A DNA stretch of 64,000 bases from assembly GCA_965267355.1 (NCBI GenBank), contig OZ253956.1:744001-808000 (forward strand), written 5' to 3'. The position numbers were made by a program, and so were the translations under genes. The notes beneath the pieces were generated by a model. That model saw only the letters and a list, made by a program, of their open reading frames with translations, was not told where the DNA came from and did no database searches. This stretch comes from GCA-002793235 sp965267355 (GTDB taxonomy: Bacteria > Bacteroidota > Bacteroidia > Flavobacteriales_E > Vicingaceae). This document shows positions 49,539 through 58,124 of the stretch, piece after piece (positions within the stretch are counted from its first letter, which is position 1; every line of letters starts with the position of its first letter).

Positions 49539-50404
49539 GATTTATCTCTTTTATGCTTCCATCTGCGGTGAGTCCACAGCCAATATTGTGGTGCTCTTTT
49601 AATGTCTTCCTCCAAAAACTGGTTGGCTTTTAAAATAATCTCACCATAATCCATTTCGTTGGGCTTATCCGTCAAAAGTTTTGGTTCAGCCACATAATGC
49701 CCACGTTTTACTTTTTGTATTACAGCATAAACAACTGGCACATTAAAATCTTTAGCATACTTTTCAGCACCATAAAAAAATGCCGTTTCCTGATTTAAAA
49801 ACCTCCCCCAAACTGCCGTTTTCTTATTATGTGGACTTTGGTCAATTGCAAAAATTACACCCTTCGGATTGCCATAATCCATTTCCATGAACTTTTTTAC
49901 CTGCTTCATTGGTGCTAACTTTAAACCAAAACGCTGACGCGATTTTATCATCTTTTTATCAAAAAATTTGTCGCTCAAAGGTTTATAAATCCCAACAATA
50001 GTATGTTTCAATTCCATTCCAATTCCCAAAGCCAAAATCTCCCAATTGTTGTAATGCCCTCCAACAAAAACAATGTCTTTCCCTTGCTTGTATAATTCCT
50101 CAATAACCCCACTTTGTTCCATTTTAAAACGTTTCTTAATCTGCCCTTTGGAGATGGTGAACCCTTTTAACCCCTCTAAAACTAAATCACAAAAATGCTG
50201 GTAAAACTTTTTGGCAATTTCATTAATCTCCTGTTCTGATTTTTCTGGAAATGAATTTTTTAAATTGGTTAACACTACTTTTTTACGATAACCAACAATA
50301 TAGTACATCATAAAAAATGTGAAATCGGACAAACGATACAATAGAAAAAATGGCAAATATGAGATTGGTAAAATAACTAAGTAATATAATATTTTGCTGC
50401 CCAC
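49535..50404 (-). CDS. LpxL/HtrB-family lipid A acyltransferase
   Basis: 289 aa, starting at GTG (50402-50404). An N-terminal membrane segment (about 5-25) precedes the acyltransferase domain with the HxxxxE catalytic motif His117-Glu122 (GGHYNNWE), a GIYKPLSDKF stretch and FAIDQSPHNKKT. Family members add a secondary acyl chain to lipid A (Kdo2-lipid IVA) at the cytoplasmic face of the inner membrane. It overlaps the downstream glycosyltransferase start by 4 bases (CTGA), suggesting a small lipid A or glycolipid operon. Confidence 0.88.
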   Translation of the reverse strand: MGSKILYYLVILPISYLPFFLLYRLSDFTFFMMYYIVGYRKKVVLTNLKNSFPEKSEQEINEIAKKFYQHFCDLVLEGLKGFTISKGQIKKRFKMEQSGVIEELYKQGKDIVFVGGHYNNWEILALGIGMELKHTIVGIYKPLSDKFFDKKMIKSRQRFGLKLAPMKQVKKFMEMDYGNPKGVIFAIDQSPHNKKTAVWGRFLNQETAFFYGAEKYAKDFNVPVVYAVIQKVKRGHYVAEPKLLTDKPNEMDYGEIILKANQFLEEDIKRAPQYWLWTHRRWKHKRDKS

Positions 50405-50436
50405 TGGTTTACTTAAAAAATTCAGATAAAGTTAGC

Positions 50437-50444
50437 TAAATTTG
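50437..50444 (+). promoter_or_regulatory. -7 promoter box of trmB
   Basis: TAAATTTG, an exact TAnnTTTG match. It contains the TTG that an ORF finder would take as a start, which supports the ATG at 50463, 18 bases downstream of the box, as the true start. Confidence 0.5.
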
Positions 50445-50462
50445 ACCAATAGAAAACACACT

Positions 50463-51152
50463 ATGAGCGGAAAAGGAAAATTGCTGAAATGGGCTGAAAT
50501 GAAAACTTTCAACAATGTATTAGAACCCACATTGGAAGAAGTTTTTAGAACTGATTATAAGCTTAAAGGAAAATGGATTGAAGCCATTTTTAAAAATGAT
50601 AAACCTATTGTTTTAGAATTAGGTTGTGGCAAAGGTGAATACTCAGTTGGAATGGGAGAACATTTTCCTGAAAAGAACTTTATTGGTGTTGACATAAAAG
50701 GAAATCGTATTTGGAGAGGGGCAAAAACTGCTTTTGAAAATGGAATGAACAATGTGTTTTTTTTAAGAACAAGAATAGACCATATTGACTCATGTTTTGG
50801 AGAAAATGAAGTTGATGAGATTTGGATTACATTCCCAGATCCTCAGCCAAAAGACAGGTTGGAAAGAAAACGTTTAACCTCACCAATGTTTATTGAAAGA
50901 TACCGTAAGTTTTTAAAGCCTAATGGCATTATTCACCTGAAAACAGACCATGAAGGTTTTTTTAGATATACACTAGAAGAAATTGAACGATGTGGTTTTA
51001 ACTTACTGGAAAGCACTTTTGATTTGTATGGTGAGGTAATTGAAAAATTAGATCCAAAAACACAAGAAATACTATCCATAAAGACCTTTTACGAAAAGTT
51101 ATTTTCTGAAAAAGGACACAGTATTCATTATCTAAAATTTCAATTAACATGA
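50463..51152 (+). CDS. trmB: tRNA (guanine-N7-)-methyltransferase
   Basis: 229 aa from the ATG at 50463. The SAM-binding motif VLELGCGKGEYSVGM is near 50-65, followed by the TrmB-specific FIGVDIKGNRIWRGA, ITFPDPQPKDRLERKRLT (substrate tRNA site) and HLKTDHEGFF. It methylates G46 in the variable loop of tRNAs. Its stop overlaps the next gene as ATGA. Confidence 0.95.
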   Translation: MSGKGKLLKWAEMKTFNNVLEPTLEEVFRTDYKLKGKWIEAIFKNDKPIVLELGCGKGEYSVGMGEHFPEKNFIGVDIKGNRIWRGAKTAFENGMNNVFFLRTRIDHIDSCFGENEVDEIWITFPDPQPKDRLERKRLTSPMFIERYRKFLKPNGIIHLKTDHEGFFRYTLEEIERCGFNLLESTFDLYGEVIEKLDPKTQEILSIKTFYEKLFSEKGHSIHYLKFQLT

Positions 51153-52111
51153 AAAATCTAATTTACCTTCCCATTTTCTTGTTATTCATTGCATGTGGCT
51201 CTGAACCTGAAGAACAAATTGTAGTAGATGGCGGTGCTCAATATGAAACAGAGTTAGATCATTTTGAAGGAACCTATTATTTCATTGAAGCTAATGATAC
51301 AACAGGTCAATATGAGATGTTGGAGAATTGCTGGTGTAAATGTGTAGAAACATTTGAATTCAATGAATTCTCGGGTTCTCCTGGCGAACACTTTTTTGTA
51401 ATGAACGGTCATCATGCTACTATGTACTTACTACAAGACTATCAAAAAGAAGGGCACAAAATTTCTTTCAAAGGAATATTAGAGGATGAAAGTAGTGATG
51501 AAGTCTTCTCTTTTGAATTAACCGACCTGCAAAATAATCTTTGGTCGCTGAAAACTCCCCATGGTAATTATGAATTAGTTAAAGAAGAGAAAAAAGGTGA
51601 ATATCCAACGGTTCCATGCCAAGAAGAAACAGAAGAGTATCCAATGAGTGAATTGGATTACATGAGTGAAATATTTAAAGCCTTTTTTACTTTGCAAGAA
51701 GGAGGAGAAAGTTTAGCTGCATACATTCCTAAAAATGGCATTGAAATTATAACTCCAGGGCCAGGTGTTGCACCTGTAGTAGAAACTGCAAACAGCTCAG
51801 GTGAGCTTACTGCTACTAATTTATTTAATACTCCTGCTTATGAAAGATTACTAGAATATATGCAGATGCACAATAATGAGGAAAGAGGCTTTTTAGAATT
51901 TGTTGAAGAGTTGCCTGATAGATGTATGCCTGAAAGTGAGGCTTTGTTTTTAAAAACTACCTATGTTGAAGAGAAACCTACCTCTGCTGTTGCAATGTTG
52001 ACAAAAATGAATGATGAACAAGGAGAAGTATATACTTATGTTATTGTTCATTTTGAATATACTGATAGAATGAGGATTACAAAGATTGATGCGAGGGAGT
52101 GCGGAGCTTAA
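51149..52111 (+). CDS. Hypothetical lipoprotein (320 aa)
   Basis: Lipobox FLLFIACGS with Cys16. The mature protein is acidic, with a cysteine cluster ENCWCKCVETF (about 57-67) and a further Cys pair position near 157 and 272; beta-rich segments (GTYYFIEAND; HFFVMNGHHATMYLL) suggest a lipocalin-like domain. No family recognised. It is translationally coupled to trmB (ATGA) and its stop shares one base with the alkyltransferase-like ATG, so it is expressed with two nucleic-acid enzymes although exported. Confidence 0.75.
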   Translation: MKNLIYLPIFLLFIACGSEPEEQIVVDGGAQYETELDHFEGTYYFIEANDTTGQYEMLENCWCKCVETFEFNEFSGSPGEHFFVMNGHHATMYLLQDYQKEGHKISFKGILEDESSDEVFSFELTDLQNNLWSLKTPHGNYELVKEEKKGEYPTVPCQEETEEYPMSELDYMSEIFKAFFTLQEGGESLAAYIPKNGIEIITPGPGVAPVVETANSSGELTATNLFNTPAYERLLEYMQMHNNEERGFLEFVEELPDRCMPESEALFLKTTYVEEKPTSAVAMLTKMNDEQGEVYTYVIVHFEYTDRMRITKIDARECGA

Positions 52112-52455
52112 TGAAACTATCAGAAAAAAATAAAGACTTTTTTGATTTGGTTTACCAAGTTTGCCTTGAAATTCCTGAAGGACGAGTTACCTCTTATGGT
52201 GCGATAGCCAAATATTTAGGAGCCGCAAGAGGAGCTAGAATGGTAGGTTGGGCTATGAATAACGCTCATAGCATGCCAGATATTCCTGCTCATAGGGTAG
52301 TGAACCGAAATGGACAGTTAACAGGTAAAATGCATTTTGCTACTCCAACCGCAATGGAGGAACAGTTAAAAGCAGAGGGTATAAAAGTTAAAGAAGACAC
52401 TATTATCAATTTTAAAGCTATTTTTTGGGATCCTTCTATTGAGCTAGCCATTTAG
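52111..52455 (+). CDS. Alkyltransferase-like protein (MGMT fold without the active Cys)
   Basis: 114 aa from the ATG at 52111 (a GTG 12 bases earlier lies inside the lipoprotein gene). It is the C-terminal domain of O6-alkylguanine-DNA alkyltransferase: helix-turn-helix (VTSYGAIAKYLGAARGARMVGWAMNN), Arg finger, and the active-site loop IPAHRVVNRNGQLTG. The alkyl-accepting Cys of PCHRV is Ala, as in Thermus TTHA1564, so it should bind but not repair O6-alkylguanine and hand it to nucleotide excision repair. Confidence 0.9.
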   Translation: MKLSEKNKDFFDLVYQVCLEIPEGRVTSYGAIAKYLGAARGARMVGWAMNNAHSMPDIPAHRVVNRNGQLTGKMHFATPTAMEEQLKAEGIKVKEDTIINFKAIFWDPSIELAI

Positions 52456-52456
52456 T

Positions 52457-54394
52457 ATGCAAACGTTTATCAAACAAAACATCAACTTGTTTAAAGTTTA
52501 CCTTGTAGGCATAATTACTCTTACTAGCTTTAGGTTAATTTTTTTACTTCGATTTGGCGAAAGTGGAATTGTGTCTAACTACACCTTAGATATAATAAGA
52601 GCCTTTGTTACTGGGTTTCGGTTCGATACCCAAGTATTGTGTTACACTCTAATTTTACCATTCTTAATTTCTTTTTTGCTTTTAATTAGAAATGATAGTA
52701 TTCAAAAATTCATCATTAAATTTTCTAAGTATTACTTTATAATTGTTTTCTCACTGTTAATACTTATTCTTATAGTAGATCAGCAGTATTATACGTACTT
52801 CCAAAGTCACCTCAATATTTTAATTTATGGATTTTTAGAAGATGATACCCAAGCGGTAACCACTTCCATATGGACTGACCATCCTGTAATAATTGTTTCA
52901 ATAATTTATATTCTTCTGATTTTTGGGTTAGTTAAGGTTCTTAATAGAATTTATAGTTCTAATGCACAAATTGATAAAACCCCTCATATTGCCTTTCGTA
53001 TTTTGTTTATTCCATTAATGCTTGGCTTACTTTTTTTAGGAATTAGAGGTTCAATTGGAATTTTTCCTTTACAGATAGATGATTCAACCGTTTCTGAAAA
53101 TCGCTTTATTAATACGCTAGCACTAAATGGTTTGTTTACCTTAGAAAAAGCCGTTGAAGAAAGAGCTGAAAGCAGAAAACCAGTTTATCGGAAAGATGTT
53201 TTAAAAAATACTCCCTATGGCTCTATTAAAGAGGTATTAGCAAAGTATCACAACAAAAATGTTGAACAGATAAATGATGATTTTACTCAAGAACTTTTCC
53301 TGACTACGGATACCAATAAATTTCTTGAGAGAAACCCACCCAACGTGGTTTTCATATTAATGGAAAGCTTTGGTGGTTACTACTTAAAGTACCATTCTGA
53401 CCAGCTTAATTTGTTGGGCAGTTTAAAGCAACACATTTCTGAAGACTACCTATTTACCAACTTTTTATCTGCAACACAAGGCACTATTTTCTCATTAGAA
53501 CATATTATGATTAACAAAGACTATCCTTTAATATCTGCTACCAATAAACGTTTTAATTCTTACCAAAGCTCTATAGCCTACCCATACAAACAAGCAGGGT
53601 ATGAAACCATATTTATTACTGGGGGTAAATTAGGCTGGAGAAATTTACAAGAGTTTGTCCCCAACCAATATTTTGATGAAGCCTATGGTCAGGCAACCAT
53701 CACAAAAAAACAACCTAATGCACTAACCAATACCTGGGGAGTTTACGATGAAGTTTTATTAGAAGAAATATATCATCGCTTAAACGAAAATACAGATAAG
53801 CCTAAACTGATCTTTGTTTTGACAACCACTAATCATACCCCTTACGAACTCCCTGATTCTTATAAAGGCTATCCTATAAACATGCCTGATAGTTTAGACC
53901 AGCTAATAATGGCTAATAAACATATTGCTGAAGCCAACTTTGGAGCCTATCAATATGCCAACGATTGTTTAGGTAAATTCATCTCAAAGTTAAAAACATC
54001 AGAAGTGGGTAAAAATACCATAGTAGCTGCTAGTGGTGATCATAACAGCTACGCTCTTTTCCCATTAAAAAATTCTAATATTGCTGAAGCTGATAATTAT
54101 AAAGTGCCTTTTTATTTGTACATCCCAGAGGGTTATAAACCTCAACAAAAAACTAATTTAAGCAGGTGTGGTTCTCATAAAGATATTTTCCCTACACTTA
54201 TTAATTTATCGCTGCCTAACCAAACTTATTTTTCATTAGGTGACAACTTATTTGATACGAAAAAACCTGATAGTTTGTTCTTTGGTGTTAATCAAGATTT
54301 CAACTTAGGTCATCCTGATCTGTCAAAAACTTCTTTAACCAAAAAGGCCGAAGTACGAGCTTTACTCAACAAATATTACTTTGCAGAACCTTAA
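52457..54394 (+). CDS. LTA synthase-like sulfatase-fold membrane protein
   Basis: 645 aa. Five membrane helices (about residues 10-205) precede an extracytoplasmic sulfatase-fold domain: PPNVVFILMESFGGYY (first metal site, Glu), SATQGTIFSLEHIM (nucleophile Thr region), TTTNHTPYELP and AASGDHNSY (metal-binding Asp-His). The family transfers phosphoglycerol, phosphoethanolamine or similar head groups; in Gram-negatives the acceptors are periplasmic glycans or lipid A. It starts one base after the alkyltransferase-like stop. Confidence 0.88.
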   Translation: MQTFIKQNINLFKVYLVGIITLTSFRLIFLLRFGESGIVSNYTLDIIRAFVTGFRFDTQVLCYTLILPFLISFLLLIRNDSIQKFIIKFSKYYFIIVFSLLILILIVDQQYYTYFQSHLNILIYGFLEDDTQAVTTSIWTDHPVIIVSIIYILLIFGLVKVLNRIYSSNAQIDKTPHIAFRILFIPLMLGLLFLGIRGSIGIFPLQIDDSTVSENRFINTLALNGLFTLEKAVEERAESRKPVYRKDVLKNTPYGSIKEVLAKYHNKNVEQINDDFTQELFLTTDTNKFLERNPPNVVFILMESFGGYYLKYHSDQLNLLGSLKQHISEDYLFTNFLSATQGTIFSLEHIMINKDYPLISATNKRFNSYQSSIAYPYKQAGYETIFITGGKLGWRNLQEFVPNQYFDEAYGQATITKKQPNALTNTWGVYDEVLLEEIYHRLNENTDKPKLIFVLTTTNHTPYELPDSYKGYPINMPDSLDQLIMANKHIAEANFGAYQYANDCLGKFISKLKTSEVGKNTIVAASGDHNSYALFPLKNSNIAEADNYKVPFYLYIPEGYKPQQKTNLSRCGSHKDIFPTLINLSLPNQTYFSLGDNLFDTKKPDSLFFGVNQDFNLGHPDLSKTSLTKKAEVRALLNKYYFAEP

Positions 54395-54414
54395 AAATCG
54401 TTACAGTTATTGGT

Positions 54415-54422
54415 TATCTTTG
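54415..54422 (+). promoter_or_regulatory. -7 promoter box of mrp
   Basis: TATCTTTG, exact TAnnTTTG match; its last base is 4 bases before the ATG (54427), so transcripts probably start at or next to the start codon. Confidence 0.6.
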
Positions 54423-54426
54423 CAGC

Positions 54427-55551
54427 ATGAGTTTTGAAGAAAAAGAAATACTAAAAGGCTTAAGTTTTGTTATTGAACCTGACTTAAAAAAAGATATTGT
54501 TACACTGAATTTAGTGTCTAACATTAAAACTGAAGGAACTAAAATCTCTCTCGATTTGCAAGTAAACAACCCTGCAATGCATAACAAAAAGCGCATTATA
54601 GAAGCTTGTGAATTACACTTAAACAGGGTTCTTGGAACTGAAATAGATTTAGACATTAACATTACCCCTATCCCAAAAGAGCCTGAAATGCCTCAACAAA
54701 ACAAAGTATTACCCAACGTTAAAAATATTATAGCCATTGCCTCTGGTAAAGGGGGTGTAGGTAAATCTACTGTAACAGCAAATTTAGCTGTTGCATTAGC
54801 CAACAAGGGTTATAAGGTTGGTTTGATTGATGCTGACATTTATGGCCCTTCAATGCCATTAATGTTTAACGTGGAGGAGGAAAAACCAATGCCTGTTGAA
54901 GTAAATGGTAGAAGTCTGATTAAGCCGGTTGAAAGTTATGGTGTTAAATTACTATCTATCGGGTTTTTTGCCAATACCGATCAAGCTGTAGTTTGGAGAG
55001 GCCCAATGGCTACTCGTGCTTTAACACAATTATTTACTGAAGCCGATTGGGGTGAGTTGGATTATATGTTAATTGATTTACCTCCAGGAACAGGAGACAT
55101 TCATTTATCATTAGTACAAACTGTTGCTGTAACTGGAGCAATAATAGTAAGTACACCTCAAAAAGTAGCATTAATTGACGCTCGCAAAGCAATTGGCATG
55201 TTTAACCTGGAACAAATTAATGTACCTGTTTTAGGGATGATAGAAAATATGGCCTACTTTACACCTGAAGAGCTGCCAGATAATAAATATTACATTTTTG
55301 GTAAAGAAGGGTTAAAAGATTTAGCAGAACAAAACAATTTGCCATTACTAGGTCAAATACCTTTAGTACAAAGCGTTAGAGAAGCGGGGGATGCCGGACG
55401 ACCAGCTGTTTTACAAGAATCAACTCCTCAAGCCATTGCTTTTAATGAGTTTGCTGATAATGTAATATCACAAATTAATTTACGAAATATTGAAAAAGAC
55501 CCTACACAGAAAGTAGAAATAACCCATAATGATGGCTGCTCAACCAACTAA
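54427..55551 (+). CDS. mrp: Mrp/NBP35-family Fe-S cluster carrier P-loop ATPase
   Basis: 374 aa. An N-terminal MIP18/DUF59-like domain (1-85), then the deviant Walker A ASGKGGVGKST (105-115), DADIYGPSMP and DLPPGTGD. Family members carry and deliver Fe-S clusters. The usual CxxC pair that bridges a cluster between two protomers is replaced by MAYFTPEELPDNKYYIFG (about 272-289), a substitution I recall for Bacteroidota Mrp; a single Cys lies near the C-terminal end (DGCSTN). A NifU-like gene follows after 34 bases. The promoter box is 4 bases before the ATG. Confidence 0.92.
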   Translation: MSFEEKEILKGLSFVIEPDLKKDIVTLNLVSNIKTEGTKISLDLQVNNPAMHNKKRIIEACELHLNRVLGTEIDLDINITPIPKEPEMPQQNKVLPNVKNIIAIASGKGGVGKSTVTANLAVALANKGYKVGLIDADIYGPSMPLMFNVEEEKPMPVEVNGRSLIKPVESYGVKLLSIGFFANTDQAVVWRGPMATRALTQLFTEADWGELDYMLIDLPPGTGDIHLSLVQTVAVTGAIIVSTPQKVALIDARKAIGMFNLEQINVPVLGMIENMAYFTPEELPDNKYYIFGKEGLKDLAEQNNLPLLGQIPLVQSVREAGDAGRPAVLQESTPQAIAFNEFADNVISQINLRNIEKDPTQKVEITHNDGCSTN

Positions 55552-55585
55552 AATTTAGTAACTTGCAGCATTATTTTTAAATGCT

Positions 55586-55843
55586 ATGAATCAAGAAATA
55601 GTAGAAAAAGTAAATATCGCTTTAGAGCAAATTCGTCCTTTTTTAAATGATGATGGTGGAGACATTGAGTTAATAGAGGTTACTGATGATTTTACTGTTA
55701 AAGTTAAATTTTTAGGTGCCTGTAAAGATTGTTCAATGAGCCCCATGACTTTAAAAGGAGGGGTTGAAGAAGCCATTAAAAAAGTATTGCCTGAGGTTAA
55801 AGAAGTAATAACCGTAGATGAATTAGAACATACTTGTTCTTAA
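55586..55843 (+). CDS. NifU C-terminal-domain Fe-S scaffold/carrier
   Basis: 85 aa stand-alone NifU C-terminal (Nfu) domain. The cluster-binding CxxC is Cys46-Cys49 (GACKDCSMSPMTLKGGVEEAI), preceded by LNDDGGDIELIEV. Such proteins accept [4Fe-4S] clusters and pass them to client enzymes. Position directly after mrp implies joint work in Fe-S delivery. It ends 2 bases from the convergent gpsA stop. Confidence 0.92.
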   Translation: MNQEIVEKVNIALEQIRPFLNDDGGDIELIEVTDDFTVKVKFLGACKDCSMSPMTLKGGVEEAIKKVLPEVKEVITVDELEHTCS

Positions 55844-55845
55844 TC

Positions 55846-56847
55846 TTAACTAAGCTTAGCAGCTAATAACTTCATCTCCATTATTGGGGAAATCTTTTCA
55901 TAAAGAATATTGTAAACAGCATTCACAATAGGTATATCTACCTCAAATTTCTTATTGATTTCATAAATTCCTTTTGCTGCGTAATAGCCTTCTGCTACCA
56001 TATTCATTTCTATTTGAGCAGAACGAACAGAATATCCTTTACCTACCATACTACCAAAATTCCTATTTCTAGAAAATTGAGAATAAGCCGTAACCAACAA
56101 ATCTCCCAAATAAGCTGAAGATTTAACATCTCGGTGTATCGGATGTACTGCATCAATAAAATCTTTGGTTTCTCTAACTGCCGCTGCAATTAATACAGCC
56201 TGAAAATTATCTCCATATCCTAAACCATGACATATACCACTAGCAACAGCATAAACGTTTTTCAAAATTGCTGAAAGCTCTGTTCCAAACAAATCATCCG
56301 AAGTAGTAGTATTAATATATCTGCAATCCATTGCGGCCGCAACATATTTTGCAATGTCTTGGTTTTCACAGGCAATAGTTAAATATGACAACCTTTCCAT
56401 AGCCACCTCTTCAGCATGACAAGGTCCGGCAATCATACCCATTTTATTGTAGGGAACACCAAACACTTTATGGAAATACCTTGCTGGGATTCGATTAGTT
56501 TCAGATAAAACCACTCCTTTGGTAGCAGAAATAATAAACTTCTTTTCTATCCCCTCAACTTCCATCTCTTCAAAAGCTTTAGCTAAATATGGCGATGGAA
56601 TTGCAATAATTAAAATTTCTGAGTCATCTACAATTTCTTGAATATGAGTACTTATGTTAAGCTTATTCGTGTTAAATTGAATTGATTGTATGTACTTCGG
56701 GTTGTGCTGAAATTTTTGAATGTGGTCAACACACTCTTTATCTCTCATCCACCAATTAACGGTTTCTAAATTTTCGGTAAGAATTTTAACGATAGCCGTA
56801 GCCCAACTACCACCTCCCAGAACTGCTATTTTTTTGTCGAAATTCAT
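55846..56847 (-). CDS. gpsA: Glycerol-3-phosphate dehydrogenase [NAD(P)+]
   Basis: 333 aa. N-terminal Rossmann motif IAVLGGGSWATA (8-19), the NADP-site WMRD, SATKGV (about 108-113), GPCHAEEVA, and the catalytic Lys in ELSAILKNVYAVASGICHGLGYGDN (about 190-214). It reduces dihydroxyacetone phosphate to sn-glycerol 3-phosphate for phospholipid synthesis. A TATATTTG box ends 5 bases before its ATG. Confidence 0.96.
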   Translation of the reverse strand: MNFDKKIAVLGGGSWATAIVKILTENLETVNWWMRDKECVDHIQKFQHNPKYIQSIQFNTNKLNISTHIQEIVDDSEILIIAIPSPYLAKAFEEMEVEGIEKKFIISATKGVVLSETNRIPARYFHKVFGVPYNKMGMIAGPCHAEEVAMERLSYLTIACENQDIAKYVAAAMDCRYINTTTSDDLFGTELSAILKNVYAVASGICHGLGYGDNFQAVLIAAAVRETKDFIDAVHPIHRDVKSSAYLGDLLVTAYSQFSRNRNFGSMVGKGYSVRSAQIEMNMVAEGYYAAKGIYEINKKFEVDIPIVNAVYNILYEKISPIMEMKLLAAKLS

Positions 56848-56852
56848 TGTTG

Positions 56853-56860
56853 CAAATATA
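56853..56860 (-). promoter_or_regulatory. -7 promoter box of gpsA
   Basis: TATATTTG on the reverse strand, exact consensus, 5 bases from the ATG; indicates a leaderless message. Confidence 0.6.
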
Positions 56861-56931
56861 ACTAAAAGTTATAAGTGCCTAAAGTAAGGCTCCCGACATG
56901 AGTTTCTCTTAAAAATCATCATTTTTGTAGT

Positions 56932-57840
56932 ATGAGATTTTTAGTCTTCCTCATTCTGGTAATTAATTCTATGGCTCTTCATAGTCAAGGTTGTAGCGAT
57001 GCAGGATTTTGTTCCATTAATGGCATGAACCCAGCTTCACATATAGATTCTACTGATGAAAAGTATCAGAGTTTAGAATTAGGGATAACCAATGGCATTG
57101 CCCAATTTGGGGTTTATATTGCAAACCCCTATTTGCAATATTCTTTTGACTTTACTGAGAAAATAACTGTTTCTACCAAAGTAAACTATGCTATTATTAG
57201 CGGTTCACTAACTTCAAACAACGGACTGTCTGATTTATTCACTTCAGTTAACTATAAGTTCAATAAATCATTCTCTATGATAAATGGAGTTAAAACTCCT
57301 TTTAATAATGCAAATAATAAGTATCAAGACTACAGCATGCCTATGTCTTACCAAACCACTTTAGGAACTGTAGATTACCTTTTTGGGTTAACCTACAAAA
57401 AAGAAAAGTACCTAATTAGTGTAGGGTTACAACAGCCAATAATTCAAAATAATAATGCTTTTTTTACAAGTAACCTCACTCCTTTTGGTTTAGATTCTAA
57501 TTATATCTCCACCAATCGTTACATCAGAAAAAGTGATGTGCTAATTCGATTTAATTACATGCCTTCTTTAAGTTCAGAAAAAGTAAAATTGACTGTAGGG
57601 TTGTTAGCTATCCAACACATTGCCAATGATGAGTTTACTGATATTGATGGCATACAAAAGGAGATTGTTGGTTCTAAAGGTCTAACCTTAAATGTAAATG
57701 CTATTACTCGTATTGCTTTAAACCAAAAAAGTTATCTGGATTTCACCCTTGGGGTTCCTGTAATGAGCAGAGACAAGAGACCTGATGGGTTATCTCAACT
57801 AGCAGTTAATGTGGCTTATGGAATAAACCTTAGCAAATAA
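56932..57840 (+). CDS. Predicted outer-membrane beta-barrel-like protein (302 aa)
   Basis: Signal peptide (to about residue 19, NSMALHSQG), then a Cys-containing start (CSDAGFCSINGMNP) and alternating hydrophobic beta strands with Tyr, Phe and Asn through the C-terminus (LAVNVAYGINLSK), suggesting a small beta barrel. I do not recognise a family, although its opening recalls transporter-like Bacteroidota outer-membrane proteins. A CATTTTTG box ends 4 bases before the ATG. It is followed by a small membrane-protein gene on the same strand. Confidence 0.7.
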   Translation: MRFLVFLILVINSMALHSQGCSDAGFCSINGMNPASHIDSTDEKYQSLELGITNGIAQFGVYIANPYLQYSFDFTEKITVSTKVNYAIISGSLTSNNGLSDLFTSVNYKFNKSFSMINGVKTPFNNANNKYQDYSMPMSYQTTLGTVDYLFGLTYKKEKYLISVGLQQPIIQNNNAFFTSNLTPFGLDSNYISTNRYIRKSDVLIRFNYMPSLSSEKVKLTVGLLAIQHIANDEFTDIDGIQKEIVGSKGLTLNVNAITRIALNQKSYLDFTLGVPVMSRDKRPDGLSQLAVNVAYGINLSK

Positions 57841-57843
57841 CAC

Positions 57844-57851
57844 TATCTTTG
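57844..57851 (+). promoter_or_regulatory. -7 promoter box of the small membrane protein gene
   Basis: TATCTTTG, exact consensus, beginning 3 bases after the upstream stop codon and ending 3 bases before GTG 57855. The alternative TTG start (57849) is part of the box. Confidence 0.5.
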
Positions 57852-57854
57852 AGT

Positions 57855-58124
57855 GTGTCTCAGAGAAAAAACATCTTTAAAAGAATCCTTCAAATACTAA
57901 TCATCTTAAGTATTATTTACTTTGGTTTGGGGTTAGTTAGCTCTGTAATTATGATGGTTATGGAGTCATCCAGCCAAGTAATCTCAAAAGAATTTCATGA
58001 AGATTATCCTGTAAAGATTATTTACATTGCATTAGGTGGAATGGCTCTACTTTGTGCAGGTTTTATCACTGCACTTTACATTGGGTATTACCACTTAAGA
58101 AAATCTATGAAAAAGAAGAATTAA
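57855..58124 (+). CDS. Small two-helix membrane protein
   Basis: 89 aa if started at GTG 57855 (MSQRKNIFKR...); the TTG two codons earlier overlaps the promoter box. Two strong hydrophobic segments (about 12-36 and 52-78) with a basic start and tail (RKSMKKKN). No family recognised. Its TAA overlaps the lysS stop on the other strand within the four bases TTAA (58121-58124). Confidence 0.65.
   Translation: MSQRKNIFKRILQILIILSIIYFGLGLVSSVIMMVMESSSQVISKEFHEDYPVKIIYIALGGMALLCAGFITALYIGYYHLRKSMKKKN

Noticed and set aside
50442..50462. TTG start for trmB
   Set aside because: The TTG is part of the TAAATTTG promoter box; the ATG at 50463 fits the family N-terminus.
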